A stretch of 64,000 nt of DNA from an uncultured Prolixibacteraceae bacterium (GCA_937915865.1 CALGIG010000110.1:4873-68872), one strand, 5' to 3'; shown: positions 36,155-45,085, counted from the stretch's first letter. The notes: a model not told the origin generated them from the letters alone. Numbers and translations are program-made.

Positions 36155-36221
36155 GCTACCGCGCAATTGTATCTCGCGGAAACAAATAGTTGTTAGGTAA
36201 TGACGCAGCGAGCAATCGTGC
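36155..36221. repeat. Dispersed imperfect palindrome, copy 2
   Basis: GCTACCGCGCAATTG ... CAATCGTGC, same ends as the 32211-32273 copy; the middle (TAGTTGTTAGGTAATGACGC) differs. It starts right after the KilA-N stop codon. Confidence 0.5.
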
Positions 36222-36271
36222 GGCACTAATAAATAAATCCAACCCATTTCAAACCCTTAAAATTCCAAGCC

Positions 36272-37429
36272 ATGTTGAATTTCGATAATTTTAAATACAA
36301 CAAAGCATTGCTACCCACCAATGCCGATGAACGACAACAGTATTTTAAGCAACTCGAACAAGAATTTTATGAAGAGTTGAAAAACTCGGAAACAGCCAGG
36401 GAATATTTCAAAAACTACCGCGACGACAGCATCGAAGACTTTATAAAAGCCTATGCTTCCAGAAAAATACATCTGATACAGTGTTACGAATTTTATTCAA
36501 ACAAATACCACGAAAAAGAAGTTTCAGAGCTGAATTATCAGACAAAAGCTGAAGAAATGCTTCAACTGATCCTTCAGAAAAAATTGTTCAATATGCAACT
36601 TCGTTGGCGGACCGGACAGCTTAATATTGAAGGAATTGATATTGCGTACGATTTTGAATTTTGGGCTAAACATATCATGGTTTGCCCCTTTATTCCAGCT
36701 ATCACAAGCCATGAGCTTGAGCTGATGAAAGAGTATTTGTTGCGCTTTGATGAAGACGATGAAGTTGATGAACGCTACATTTCGTGGCAAGATTACGATT
36801 CGCTAACCAAAAATAATGAGCATGGCGATATGGAAGATATGCCCGATTGGTACGACTTTTATGATACTCGAATGGGCACCCGTATGCTTCTGCTTCTGCC
36901 CAACAACAAAGGAACAGCAGAAGACTTCTATCTCGACATTTCGCGAAAGCCTGTAGATACAGCTAATCACCAAACAAATTCAACAATACCACCACCTTTT
37001 CTTTTTTGTTGGGGAAAAGATATCTTCGCTTTCGCAGAGCATTTCGAAAAAGATAAATATTTCAGCGCTCTTTTCAAATACCACAAATATTACGACGAAA
37101 AAAATGAGCGGAGTCCAAATTTTGATGACCTGGAACAGACCATTGAATATTTACTGACTGCCGACAGACCAATTTATCTGAAAAGCAGCCTCACCTGGGA
37201 CAGAGCACTTTTAGCGGCAGCGAAAGAGTACCGAAACACGAAAATTGTGGAAGCGCTCGACTTTGCTTTTGACCAATACCTGATGATGAAAGACCTGGGA
37301 TTCGCGAGAGATAAATCGCCGGACGAAATCGCAAAAGAATATGCCAATGACCATATTATTCAATTCTACCGGAAAAAGATACTGGAGGGAAGAGTTAAAA
37401 ACGGAGAACCGAAAGACTTTAATTATTAA
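36272..37429 (+). CDS. Hypothetical protein
   Basis: I do not recognise this 385-aa soluble protein. There is no signal peptide and no membrane helix. It is rich in aromatic and acidic residues (YISWQDYDSLTKNNEHGDME, DMPDWYDFYDTRMGTRM) and predicted mostly helical. Codon usage resembles neighbours, and the frame is intact and long, so it is coding. It sits between a KilA-N gene and a HEPN/MNT pair, in accessory DNA. Confidence 0.75.
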   Translation: MLNFDNFKYNKALLPTNADERQQYFKQLEQEFYEELKNSETAREYFKNYRDDSIEDFIKAYASRKIHLIQCYEFYSNKYHEKEVSELNYQTKAEEMLQLILQKKLFNMQLRWRTGQLNIEGIDIAYDFEFWAKHIMVCPFIPAITSHELELMKEYLLRFDEDDEVDERYISWQDYDSLTKNNEHGDMEDMPDWYDFYDTRMGTRMLLLLPNNKGTAEDFYLDISRKPVDTANHQTNSTIPPPFLFCWGKDIFAFAEHFEKDKYFSALFKYHKYYDEKNERSPNFDDLEQTIEYLLTADRPIYLKSSLTWDRALLAAAKEYRNTKIVEALDFAFDQYLMMKDLGFARDKSPDEIAKEYANDHIIQFYRKKILEGRVKNGEPKDFNY

Positions 37430-37529
37430 ACCACACAGAAGAAGCTGGTAGTGGCTCTGTAATTTTACGCGAGACGAAAAAAATCGAAAAAAACTAACTG
37501 CAAAAGACAGTATATTTGACTGATGAAAT

Positions 37530-37994
37530 ATGAGCGAAGCTTTTAAAAACTGGACGTTAACTATGATTGTAGATACCGAATATTACGAACGTTGTATCAA
37601 AACTTTGCAAAATGCCTACACATTGCTGAGCAAAGAGAATTTAGATACGATAGGATACGAAATATACAGGTCGGCATGTATCAAAGAATTCGAGATTATT
37701 TTGGAACAGAGCGGGAAATTGCTGCGCAAAGTGCTTAACCCATATTTTCATTCGTCGAAAGAAGTAGATAAGCTGTATTTCAAGGATCTGTTTAGACATG
37801 CTGTTTTGCGGAGCCTCATTACCGACGAAGCTTGTCAACGATGGCTTGAATACCGCGACAACCGAAACAATACGGCCCACGATTATGGCGTTAATTTTGC
37901 TGAAGAAACATTGGCTTTACTTCCGGCGTTTATTGCCGATTCGGTTGAACTTGCCGAAATGATTAAACAACAAAACCATGCTTCTGAAAACTAA
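37530..37994 (+). CDS. HEPN-like protein, HI0074 nucleotidyltransferase-substrate-binding family
   Basis: A 154-aa helical-bundle protein of the HI0074 family, partner of the MNT nucleotidyltransferase that overlaps its 3' end by 17 bases. The HEPN hallmark R-x(4)-H is present in YRDNRNNTAHDYG. In HEPN/MNT modules the HEPN protein is the toxin (an RNase) and the MNT the antitoxin, which modifies or masks it; HI0074-type partners were first described as substrate-binding subunits. Either role is possible here. Confidence 0.9.
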   Translation: MSEAFKNWTLTMIVDTEYYERCIKTLQNAYTLLSKENLDTIGYEIYRSACIKEFEIILEQSGKLLRKVLNPYFHSSKEVDKLYFKDLFRHAVLRSLITDEACQRWLEYRDNRNNTAHDYGVNFAEETLALLPAFIADSVELAEMIKQQNHASEN

Positions 37995-38331
37995 ATACAA
38001 ACAAATATTGCTGGATATATTCTCTGAAGTTTCTATCCCAATCGAGGTCTGGGCTTATGGAAGCCGGGTAAAAGGAACCGCGCATGATGGCAGCGACCTG
38101 GATTTGGTAATTGTTACTCACGACCAAAAAAAACTTCCGGTGGATGTGTTGATGGACTTGAAAGAAAAAATTCGCGAAAGCAATATCCCGATTCTCGTTG
38201 AACTGTTTGACTGGGCCCGACTTCCTGAATCGTTTCATAAAAACATTAACTCTTGCCACGAGATTCTGTTTAGCGTTTCGTATAACAAAGCATCGGAACC
38301 ACAACCCGAATACAGGAAAAAGGACATTTAA
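37978..38331 (+). CDS. MNT-type minimal nucleotidyltransferase
   Basis: A 117-aa pol-beta-fold nucleotidyltransferase, with the signature YGSRVKGTAHDGSDLDLVIV: the G-S, then D-x-D metal ligands, all intact, so it should be catalytically able. It is translationally coupled to the HEPN-like gene upstream. Together they form a type VII-like or HEPN/MNT toxin-antitoxin pair. Confidence 0.92.
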   Translation: MLLKTKYKQILLDIFSEVSIPIEVWAYGSRVKGTAHDGSDLDLVIVTHDQKKLPVDVLMDLKEKIRESNIPILVELFDWARLPESFHKNINSCHEILFSVSYNKASEPQPEYRKKDI

Positions 38332-38487
38332 ACTAACCATATCCACTCTTGAGCAATTGCAACGAGTTGTAAATATTGGCAAACGATACAAACATGAAGT
38401 CCGTCGGCTAAAGCCAGACGGCAAAGAATAGCGCATATCCTTTGCCGTTCCGCTTTAACGAACAGACAATACAATAGCTTCGGAAAA

Positions 38488-40932
38488 TTAAAATTTCACA
38501 TTCAATCCCACCATGAAATTGATTCCGGCCTGAGGAAAATAGCCGTCCATCTTAAAACGTGCACCCTCGTAGATGTAAGAATATACCCAGGCATTGCTCT
38601 CGTATTTTACATCGAACAAGTTGTTTATCATCAAATGCAGATTGAGTTCTTTGGCAAACTTTTGAGCTACGTTGTAGGTAAACTTCAGGTTATTCAGGAA
38701 ATAACCGTCCAGTTTCCGGTCGTTGCTCGACGAATTGTCGACAAATTGCTTACTAACCGAATAAGATTGCAAACTAATGTTCAAACCTTTAGCCGCGAAC
38801 CAACTCAACTGGCTGTTGGTAATCAAATCGGGCGAAAAAGCCAGATCGGTTGTTCCCAACTTACTGGCAACTTGTCCTCCATTATCCCAGTCGTCAACAT
38901 ATTCTGTAAAATCTTTTATTTTATTCTGGCTTAAGGTCATGTTTAAATCCCATTTCAGTTTATCCGAAAACTTATAGCCAGCCATCAATTCCAATCCAGC
39001 CCGGTAACTTTTATCAACATTTACCATGATTGGTGCACCCACATCGTTAATCTCGCCAGTTAAAATCAGCTGATTTTGGTAATACATGAAATAGGCATTT
39101 GCACCAAATGACAACCGCGATGATTGATATTTATAACCCAATTCAAAATCATTTAAAATTTCCTCGACAGGCTGTTTCCCATGAGGATCAGCATCGACAT
39201 AATTATCACGATTGGGCTCGCGGTAGGCCCGGGCAAAATTAGCATACAGTTGTTTGTTATCAGCTATTTTATAAATCAGCCCAACTTTAGGGTTGAAAAA
39301 TTCGAAGTGGTGTTCCTGAGTTAAATCACGCAGATCATCATCAATTCCATCAATCGAATAGTCGATTTTACGGTATTGAAAGTCAGCAAAAAGGTTCAGG
39401 TTTTCTTCTAAATCGTAATTGTATTTAGCATATACATTAAAATCCTTTTTCAACCCATTTCCACGGTACCACTCATGATCCATTTCAGAATTGCCAGCAT
39501 TACGGGCCCAAATCACCCGGCCAAAATGATCGCCATCGTAAACATTGTAACCTCCACCCAATGTAAATTCGCTACCTTCAAGGTTGCGTTGAATAGCAAA
39601 AGTCAATCCATAAAAATCGTTATCGAGCCATTTCCTCCGAATTAAATCCGACCGTTTAATCGTTTCGCCACCAATTACAGGCATAGTTATCAAGTAATTT
39701 TCCAATTTTTGGTTTTCCTTGTATTCCTCATAATAACCTTTTCCAGGTGTATAAAACAAGTTAACATTAACATTGAAGATTTCGGATAACTTATGCGAAA
39801 ACAACAGTTGGTAATGATCCTGTTGATAATGATCGACCTGATTTTTGTAGGTATATAAATTATATGTGCGGCTATTCGATGCAATCATTTCGTCAACTTG
39901 TTTTTGCGTATATAAGTCATGATCTGCATAACGTTGCATCCCAGTCAAATCATTATTCAGGCGAACAGATGGTACACCATTCCATGCCTGGTAAGTTTCT
40001 TCAAAGCCCGAAAATACATTTACCTTCAAAATGCTGTTTTTTGTAAAATATCCTCCTGAAAGAAAATATGATTTCAGGTCGGACGAAGCGCGATCGATAA
40101 AACCGTCGGAGCTGACACGAGAGAGCCTGACATCAAACGTGAATTTACCTTTCAGCAGGCCTGTGCCAACACCCACCGAATTTTTTAAAGTTCCAAATGA
40201 TCCGGCAGAACTACTATAATCAGCATAAGCATCCTTGTTAATGGTAGTGGTTTGCAAATTAATTGTCGCACCAAAAGCAGCGGCGCCGTTGGTTGAAGTT
40301 CCCACTCCGCGTTGAACCTGTATGTTATCGGTTGACGATGCCATGTCTGGAATATCGACCCACCATGTTCCATGCGATTCGGCGTCATTCATCGGAATTC
40401 CGTTTACAGTGACATTAATGCGGTTCAGATCAGTTCCACGAATCCTAAAGTTGGTATAACCAACACCTGTTCCGGCGTCGGAAGTTGAAACGAACGAGGG
40501 AGTTAGTCCAAGCAAATACGGAATATCCTGTCCCATGTTATTGTTTTTAATTTCAGCTTTTTCAACCGTAGTATAAGCAACAGGCGTTTTAGCCTTTGCC
40601 CTGGTTGCAGAAACAAGTACTTCTTCCGCCAGAATATTGTCTTGTTTCAAAACAACATCAAGCGTTTGGTTCGAAGTGAGTTTCACATCTTTCTCCAGTT
40701 TTTCGTAACCGATAAACGAAATAACGATGTGATAACTTCCAACCTTCAGGTTCTTAAACTGGTAACGTCCATTTACATCGGTAATTGTACCATTGAAACC
40801 ATTTAATATAGCCAGATTGGCTCCGGCTAAACGTTCACCGTTTTCACTTTTCACAGTACCAGTGAGTGTAAATTGGGCAAATCCCCAAAACACGACACAT
40901 TGCAAAAGCAATGTCAAAAAAATCCGTTTCAT
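38488..40932 (-). CDS. TonB-dependent receptor, probably for thiamine or its precursors
   Basis: An 814-aa outer-membrane transporter. After the signal peptide (ends WGFAQ) comes a carboxypeptidase-D-like regulatory domain (about 20-100, TLTGTVKSENGERLAGANLA), then the plug (NNMGQDIPYLLGLTPSFVST, FRIRGTDLNRINVTVNGIP) and the barrel, ending in aromatic NVKF with terminal F. The gene is preceded by a TPP riboswitch at 40985-41074 on the same strand, which strongly indicates that the cargo is thiamine or a thiamine precursor. No other thi gene is near. It is not a SusC: no SusD follows. Confidence 0.95.
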   Translation of the reverse strand: MKRIFLTLLLQCVVFWGFAQFTLTGTVKSENGERLAGANLAILNGFNGTITDVNGRYQFKNLKVGSYHIVISFIGYEKLEKDVKLTSNQTLDVVLKQDNILAEEVLVSATRAKAKTPVAYTTVEKAEIKNNNMGQDIPYLLGLTPSFVSTSDAGTGVGYTNFRIRGTDLNRINVTVNGIPMNDAESHGTWWVDIPDMASSTDNIQVQRGVGTSTNGAAAFGATINLQTTTINKDAYADYSSSAGSFGTLKNSVGVGTGLLKGKFTFDVRLSRVSSDGFIDRASSDLKSYFLSGGYFTKNSILKVNVFSGFEETYQAWNGVPSVRLNNDLTGMQRYADHDLYTQKQVDEMIASNSRTYNLYTYKNQVDHYQQDHYQLLFSHKLSEIFNVNVNLFYTPGKGYYEEYKENQKLENYLITMPVIGGETIKRSDLIRRKWLDNDFYGLTFAIQRNLEGSEFTLGGGYNVYDGDHFGRVIWARNAGNSEMDHEWYRGNGLKKDFNVYAKYNYDLEENLNLFADFQYRKIDYSIDGIDDDLRDLTQEHHFEFFNPKVGLIYKIADNKQLYANFARAYREPNRDNYVDADPHGKQPVEEILNDFELGYKYQSSRLSFGANAYFMYYQNQLILTGEINDVGAPIMVNVDKSYRAGLELMAGYKFSDKLKWDLNMTLSQNKIKDFTEYVDDWDNGGQVASKLGTTDLAFSPDLITNSQLSWFAAKGLNISLQSYSVSKQFVDNSSSNDRKLDGYFLNNLKFTYNVAQKFAKELNLHLMINNLFDVKYESNAWVYSYIYEGARFKMDGYFPQAGINFMVGLNVKF

Positions 40933-40984
40933 TTTTGTCTTTTAATGGTTAATGAATAACCAATGAGGCAAGTATCCACTTTCG

Positions 40985-41074
40985 CCATCCCTTCGCCGGC
41001 ATTATCCGTATCAGGTTCGGTGGGTATGATCTCAGCCTGTAATTACCCCGGTTTAACCCGGGAAGGCACCCCAT
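40985..41074 (-). promoter_or_regulatory. TPP riboswitch (THI element)
   Basis: On the minus strand the conserved core is plain: GGGGTGCC at the 5' side, then GGCTGAGATCATACCC, GAACCTGATACGGATAATGC and CGAAGGGAT. It lies 53 bases upstream of the TonB receptor ATG; a short hairpin (TGGTTA/TAACCA) lies just before the start codon and may sequester it, as for translational control. A TACCTTTA box on the minus strand at 41092-41099 is a weak -7 match. The element fits the known TPP regulation of outer-membrane thiamine receptors in this phylum. Confidence 0.95.
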
Positions 41075-41114
41075 TGCGTAAAATATCGTGGTAAAGGTAG
41101 AGTTTTTTATCGTA

Positions 41115-41147
41115 AAACCTCGAAGGTTTTAAAAACCTTCGAGGTTT
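41115..41147. repeat. REP-like perfect palindrome
   Basis: AAACCTCGAAGGTTTT and AAAACCTTCGAGGTTT pair completely across a single A. It lies upstream of the riboswitch promoter region and shares the inner GGTTTT/AAAACC design with the 32329 and 33531 hairpins. The 41148-41306 region has nothing else recognised. Confidence 0.7.
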
Positions 41148-41306
41148 AAACTTTCTGAAAAATTGTCATTTTACCTTTACGAATTCAGGAAAAATTGACA
41201 CACAAAATGCCTTTATGACATTCAATATCAAAAGTATAGCCATTGGTATCTGATTTGAAATAAACACTTCCGAAAACAAAAAACAAAAAGTATAATTTAA
41301 AGTAAT

Positions 41307-41311
41307 GGAGG
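41307..41311 (+). promoter_or_regulatory. Shine-Dalgarno GGAGG before hsp20
   Basis: GGAGG lies eight bases upstream of ATG 41320, a canonical ribosome-binding site that is unusual for this phylum and fits high expression of a small heat-shock protein. Confidence 0.65.
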
Positions 41312-41319
41312 ATTAAACT

Positions 41320-41751
41320 ATGTTACCAGTATTTAGAAGCAGAAACCTGCCAGATTTATTCGATGAGTTTTTTAACTCGAATTTGTTACCAAATTTCGTT
41401 GAAGAAGGAGCCTGGAAATCGACTCCGGCTGTAAATATCTTCGAAAATAACGAGAAGTTTGAGATTGAAGTTGCAGCTCCTGGCCTCGAAAAAGAAGATT
41501 TCAAAATTGATCTGAAGAATGATCATTTGGTAATTTATTCTGAAAAGAAAGACCAAAAAGAGGAAAAAGAGAAAGGGAAAGTCGTACGTTCAGAATTCAA
41601 GTATTCGTCTTTCCAGCGTTTATTTGCCCTGCCTAAGGAAGTTGATGTTGCCAACATCAAGGCTACTCACAAAAATGGAGTATTAACCATTGAACTTCCT
41701 AAAAAGACCGAATACAAAGAAAATTGGTCACGTCAGATCGAAATCCAGTAA
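41320..41751 (+). CDS. Small heat-shock protein, Hsp20/alpha-crystallin family
   Basis: An ATP-independent holdase chaperone of 143 aa. N-terminal SRNLPDLFDEFFNS-type segment (RSRNLPDLFDEFFNSN), then the alpha-crystallin domain (about 40-140) with VAAPGLEKEDFKIDLKNDHL and the signature KNGVLTIELPK near the end. The length is typical. A strong Shine-Dalgarno precedes it and an intrinsic terminator follows. Cytoplasmic; heat or stress induction is expected but no regulator site is visible. Confidence 0.95.
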   Translation: MLPVFRSRNLPDLFDEFFNSNLLPNFVEEGAWKSTPAVNIFENNEKFEIEVAAPGLEKEDFKIDLKNDHLVIYSEKKDQKEEKEKGKVVRSEFKYSSFQRLFALPKEVDVANIKATHKNGVLTIELPKKTEYKENWSRQIEIQ

Positions 41752-41788
41752 AGCTGTTGTAATTAAAAAACACAGGGTTCACAGAATG

Positions 41789-41822
41789 CCACAGATTCAC
41801 AGTGTTGAGTCTGTGGTTTTTT
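41789..41822 (+). terminator. Intrinsic terminator after hsp20
   Basis: CCACAGATTCA pairs with TGAGTCTGTGG over a six-base loop and is followed by TTTTTT. It overlaps the end of the converging minus-strand gene, whose last codons lie in the stem. Confidence 0.8.
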
Positions 41823-42000
41823 GTTTCCCTTCATTTCTGGCTCCGATGACCAAAGAAACAATTGTCAAAATCAAACCAAATGTAGTTGCAACTGAACCTA
41901 TTCGTTGGGCTTTGGTTAAATCTGTAAATAGAAAGAAAATAATTTCAACGACAATAATTATCAAGCAACAGATCATCAATCCAATTCTGAACTTTCTCAT
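41797..42000 (-). CDS. Small two-helix membrane protein
   Basis: A protein of about 67 aa starting at ATG 42000 (an upstream ATG at 42009 adds three residues). Two hydrophobic helices (MICCLIIIVVEIIFFLF and ATTFGLILTIVSLVIGA) are separated by a short loop, DLTKAQRIGS. It follows cytidine deaminase by about 20 bases on the same strand. It resembles small Bacteroidota membrane proteins of unknown function. The C-terminus lies in the hsp20 terminator. Confidence 0.6.
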   Translation of the reverse strand: MRKFRIGLMICCLIIIVVEIIFFLFTDLTKAQRIGSVATTFGLILTIVSLVIGARNEGKQKTTDSTL

Positions 42001-42021
42001 TTCTAACAATATAAATTTCGA

Positions 42022-42501
42022 TCAAAGCGCTTTCTTTGAAAAACTTAAGGGCAAGAGGCTTTCGATCCCATCTAAAATCAAAATCGAATCCTGCCCATCC
42101 AATATAATCCGAATAGGTTTTCCAAACCTAACTTCCGATTCAGCCAGCGCTTGCCTGCAAGCGCCACAAGGCTTCACGGGTTCGTTTACCAATACACCAT
42201 TTTTTGCTGCCGAAATAGCAATTATTTTTACAGCCGATTCAGGGAAGTTAGCATTGGCATAAAACAAAGTAACCCGCTCGGCACACAAGCCAGATGGATA
42301 TGCTGAATTTTCCTGGTTATTTCCAGTTACAATCTGCCCGTTGTCGAGTAAAACAGCAGCCCCCACATGAAAACCGGAATACGGAGCATATGCCTGTTGT
42401 GTTATTCTCCTGGCTTCCAGAAGTAAACGTTGTTCATCAGACGAAAGTTCTTCAATACTATTGAACTCGCGTACTAATATTTTTATTTCCGTCGTTTTCA
42501 T
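42022..42501 (-). CDS. cdd: Cytidine deaminase
   Basis: Zinc-dependent deamination of cytidine and deoxycytidine to uridine, for pyrimidine salvage. The 159-aa homotetramer-type enzyme shows the catalytic block CAERV with Cys73 as zinc ligand and Glu75 as proton shuttle, and PCGACRQ with Cys112 and Cys115 as further ligands. Substrate-binding residues lie in YSGFHVGAAVL and GNNQENSAYP. Cytoplasmic. It is followed by the small membrane protein gene. Confidence 0.96.
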   Translation of the reverse strand: MKTTEIKILVREFNSIEELSSDEQRLLLEARRITQQAYAPYSGFHVGAAVLLDNGQIVTGNNQENSAYPSGLCAERVTLFYANANFPESAVKIIAISAAKNGVLVNEPVKPCGACRQALAESEVRFGKPIRIILDGQDSILILDGIESLLPLSFSKKAL

Positions 42502-42573
42502 GTGTAAACAGTTTGGTTCAAATGTACGTTAATACTTATTATTTAACAATGGGAACAACTTATAACATTTTTC

Positions 42574-42581
42574 TATTTTTG
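42574..42581 (+). promoter_or_regulatory. Candidate -7 box before the glucosaminidase gene
   Basis: TATTTTTG matches TAnnTTTG, 22 bases upstream of ATG 42604. No good -33 box is seen. Confidence 0.45.
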
Positions 42582-42603
42582 TAAAAGATACTAAGCAATA
42601 ATC

Positions 42604-43560
42604 ATGATCAGACTAATTTTACCTTTTATTTTCGTTTTGTTTTTCATTTCAGGATTTGCTCAACCTAACCAAGCGGAAAGAGCCGAATATATTAAGAAAT
42701 ATTATCTTCTTGCGATAGCTGAAATGGAAAGAAGCGGGATTCCGGCAAGTATTACTTTAGCGCAGGGCTGTTGGGAATCGCAAAATGGTAAAAGTATCTT
42801 AGCTACCGATGGCAACAACCATTTTGGAATAAAATGTAAAAGTGATTGGAGAGGTAAAAAAATATACCATGACGATGATGCCAAACACGAATGTTTTAGA
42901 AAATACGCTCATGCCGAAGAATCATACATCGATCATAGCAATTTCCTGATGAATGGCACCCGCTATAGCTTTTTGTTTAAACTCGATCCCAAAGACTATA
43001 TCGGCTGGGCCAAAGGACTTAAGCAAGCTGGTTATGCCACTGATCCAACTTATGCTGAACGGCTTATAAAAATCATTGAAGATTTTAAGCTATTTGTTTA
43101 TGACGAATATGGAGATAACCGCCAGATTGCTGTATTAATAAACGAACCCGACAAAACCCGCCATGAGAAAAAGCCAATGAATACGGATATTCAGAAGGCA
43201 GTGCGCCGCATTGAGATGAGAAATGGCCTACATACAATTGTTGTTGCACAAGGCGATACTTATGAAAGCTTATCCAAACTATACAAATTAAAAGACTGGG
43301 AACTATATACTTACAACGATTTTGGGAAAGGACGACAACCAAGGCCCGGCGAAATTCTTTATATTCAGAAAAAATATCGTAAAGCAAATAAACAACACAC
43401 CCGGCATGTTACTGAGAATGGCGACACCATGCACTATATTTCTCAATTATATGGAATCCAACTTAGGCCTTTGCTTAAACGGAACAGAATGAAATTTGGC
43501 GACGAGCCTGCTGCTGGCCAGGTAATATACTTGCATAGCAAACGACCAAGGAGAAGCTAG
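42604..43560 (+). CDS. Secreted glucosaminidase with LysM repeats
   Basis: A peptidoglycan hydrolase of 318 aa. Signal peptide about 1-19 (ends SGFAQ). The mannosyl-glycoprotein endo-beta-N-acetylglucosaminidase-like (FlgJ-type) domain is about 25-165: ITLAQGCWESQNGKSILATD contains the likely catalytic Glu, followed by NHFGIKCKSDWRG and FRKYAHAEESYIDHS. The C-terminal half has two LysM domains (about 210-258, THIVVAQGDTYESLSKLY-like, and 265-312, GDTMHYISQLYGIQ). It acts in the periplasm on cell-wall turnover or separation. Confidence 0.93.
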   Translation: MIRLILPFIFVLFFISGFAQPNQAERAEYIKKYYLLAIAEMERSGIPASITLAQGCWESQNGKSILATDGNNHFGIKCKSDWRGKKIYHDDDAKHECFRKYAHAEESYIDHSNFLMNGTRYSFLFKLDPKDYIGWAKGLKQAGYATDPTYAERLIKIIEDFKLFVYDEYGDNRQIAVLINEPDKTRHEKKPMNTDIQKAVRRIEMRNGLHTIVVAQGDTYESLSKLYKLKDWELYTYNDFGKGRQPRPGEILYIQKKYRKANKQHTRHVTENGDTMHYISQLYGIQLRPLLKRNRMKFGDEPAAGQVIYLHSKRPRRS

Positions 43561-43584
43561 TTGCCAGTTGCGAAACATTGTACT

Positions 43585-43989
43585 TTACGAATTATTCTGC
43601 AATAATTCTGTATGCTGAGACCGATTACGGAATACTATCTTTTCAGGTTCGTTCCAGCGAATAAAAAGCAAACGGAGTAAGACTTTGTCGGTAAAAAATA
43701 TAAAATTCAGTAATAGTAAAATTATAGCAACAGAAATCCAGTGCTCTTTCAGAAAACTGACGGCCTGGGTTACATTATTTTGATCGATGAAAAAATAGAA
43801 CCCACTTACCAAAGCTATCAAGCCTAAAGTCACTCCACTATATAAAAGATATTCACGAAAGTCAACCTTCCATTGTTCGCGACGGACAATCGTTTGAGTT
43901 ACTTTGCTCGCAAAATCAGCTGGCAATATAAATCCAGGGTCTGAACTCAGCGATTTTTCCAAAACCTGATCAAGATATTCTTCATTCAT
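43585..43989 (-). CDS. Membrane protein encoded with an ECF sigma factor (anti-sigma-like)
   Basis: A 134-aa protein with a short soluble N-terminus (about 1-45), then two transmembrane helices (about 47-67 and 84-104). It overlaps the sigma-factor gene stop by eight bases, the usual place for an anti-sigma factor. The N-terminal domain is too short and divergent for me to see the usual ZAS/ASD motif, so anti-sigma function is inference from position and topology. Confidence 0.65.
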   Translation of the reverse strand: MNEEYLDQVLEKSLSSDPGFILPADFASKVTQTIVRREQWKVDFREYLLYSGVTLGLIALVSGFYFFIDQNNVTQAVSFLKEHWISVAIILLLLNFIFFTDKVLLRLLFIRWNEPEKIVFRNRSQHTELLQNNS

Positions 43990-44563
43990 GCGTAATCTCC
44001 TTTACCTTTTTTAGGCTACCCTCGTCAACCACAAATTTAAGTTTTTCTTTTAAAAGCGCTTTCGCCCTAAAAAGATAACTTTTCACTGTACCTTCGGGCA
44101 TACCTGTAATTTGTTCAATCTCCTGATACGAAAACTCTTCGAGATGAAATAATGTTAAAACGGTACGATACTGAACCGGAAGCAAGTCAATTTGAATCCT
44201 TACATACTGATGTAAATCTGTGCGTTCAAAATCAATTGCCTTATTGTTATCTGAAATATTAGATGCAAAAGGTAATTCATCTGAGCTTATTGTATCTCCT
44301 TTTTTGAACTTTCTCAGGTAGTTAATACTAGTATTGTATGCGATTGTGGCTATCCATGTCGATAATTTACATTCGCTACGGTATTTCCCCAGGTTCTGAT
44401 AAACTTTCAGAAACACTTCCTGACATACATCTTCCAATTCATCCTGACGTTGAATTAATCGTCCGGTAATATGAACAACCAATTTTTGGTAGCGATTTAC
44501 CAAAAACGTAAAAGCATTCGTATTCCCTTTTAAAACCTGACTTATTAATTCTGCATCGTTCAT
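43982..44563 (-). CDS. ECF RNA polymerase sigma factor
   Basis: A 193-aa sigma-70 family member of ECF type. Region 2 is about 10-80 (FTFLVNRYQKLVVHI, DVCQEVFLKVYQNLGKYR, LSTWIATIAYNTSINYLRKF) and region 4 about 120-175 (LLPVQYRTVLTLFHLEEFSY, EIEQITGMPEGTVKSYLFRA). Length and motifs are typical. It is translationally coupled to a membrane protein that is likely its anti-sigma factor. The target genes are unknown; the divergent gene to its right (44697) may be one. Confidence 0.94.
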   Translation of the reverse strand: MNDAELISQVLKGNTNAFTFLVNRYQKLVVHITGRLIQRQDELEDVCQEVFLKVYQNLGKYRSECKLSTWIATIAYNTSINYLRKFKKGDTISSDELPFASNISDNNKAIDFERTDLHQYVRIQIDLLPVQYRTVLTLFHLEEFSYQEIEQITGMPEGTVKSYLFRAKALLKEKLKFVVDEGSLKKVKEITHE

Positions 44564-44696
44564 ACACGTGGTTTGACAGTATCTCAGTCAAAAATGTTGC
44601 ATAAAGTTCGATTATTTTCTACGAAAAAATTAATCCCTGGCTGCAACATTTCCAATTGATATGCTGTCAACTCTAGCAAACACAAAAACAGAAATT

Positions 44697-45074
44697 ATGA
44701 GAGACGTTTTAATGGCAGCCGTAATTTTTTACATGATTTTTCTGATCGTGAAAAATTTTACAGATTTTTTACTGAAGCGGAAAATCATCAAAGCTGGTCA
44801 CTTTGATAATGCCGGAATACTAGACCAAAAAGTTGCTACAGGATCACCAGAAAACCAGGAAGCAAACAAATATCCTTCGCTAAAATGGGGATTGGTAGCC
44901 TTCTTTGCCGGACTCGGATTTATTATTATCGATCAAATCAGCCCAAGCTACAACAATTGGGAATCGATGCACAATTTTATGGATAGCTTCCTTCCATTTG
45001 GAATTGAATTAGTATCTATTTCGTGTGGTTTTATTGTGTATTTTCTGATTGTGAATTTCAAAAGCAAAAAATAA
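44697..45074 (+). CDS. DUF6249-like membrane protein
   Basis: A protein of about 125 aa. I choose ATG 44697, which opens directly with a hydrophobic helix (LMAAVIFYMIFLIV), rather than the ATG at 44661, which adds 12 polar residues. Two further helices follow the loop: WGLVAFFAGLGFIIIDQ and LVSISCGFIVYFLIV. The topology (one helix, a basic stretch LLKRKIIKAG, then two helices) resembles the DUF6249 family often encoded next to sigma-factor operons. Divergent from the ECF sigma gene with 133 bases between. Confidence 0.72.
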   Translation: MRDVLMAAVIFYMIFLIVKNFTDFLLKRKIIKAGHFDNAGILDQKVATGSPENQEANKYPSLKWGLVAFFAGLGFIIIDQISPSYNNWESMHNFMDSFLPFGIELVSISCGFIVYFLIVNFKSKK

Positions 45075-45085
45075 GTTTAAAGCAG

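Noticed and set aside
38198..38431. 77-residue frame overlapping the MNT gene
   Set aside because: It lies in another frame of a clear nucleotidyltransferase and has no recognisable motif, though its last 30 residues could be a fragment.
41690..42262. 190-residue plus-strand frame
   Set aside because: It is antisense to the cytidine deaminase and the small membrane protein and overlaps the end of hsp20; the deaminase has all catalytic motifs.
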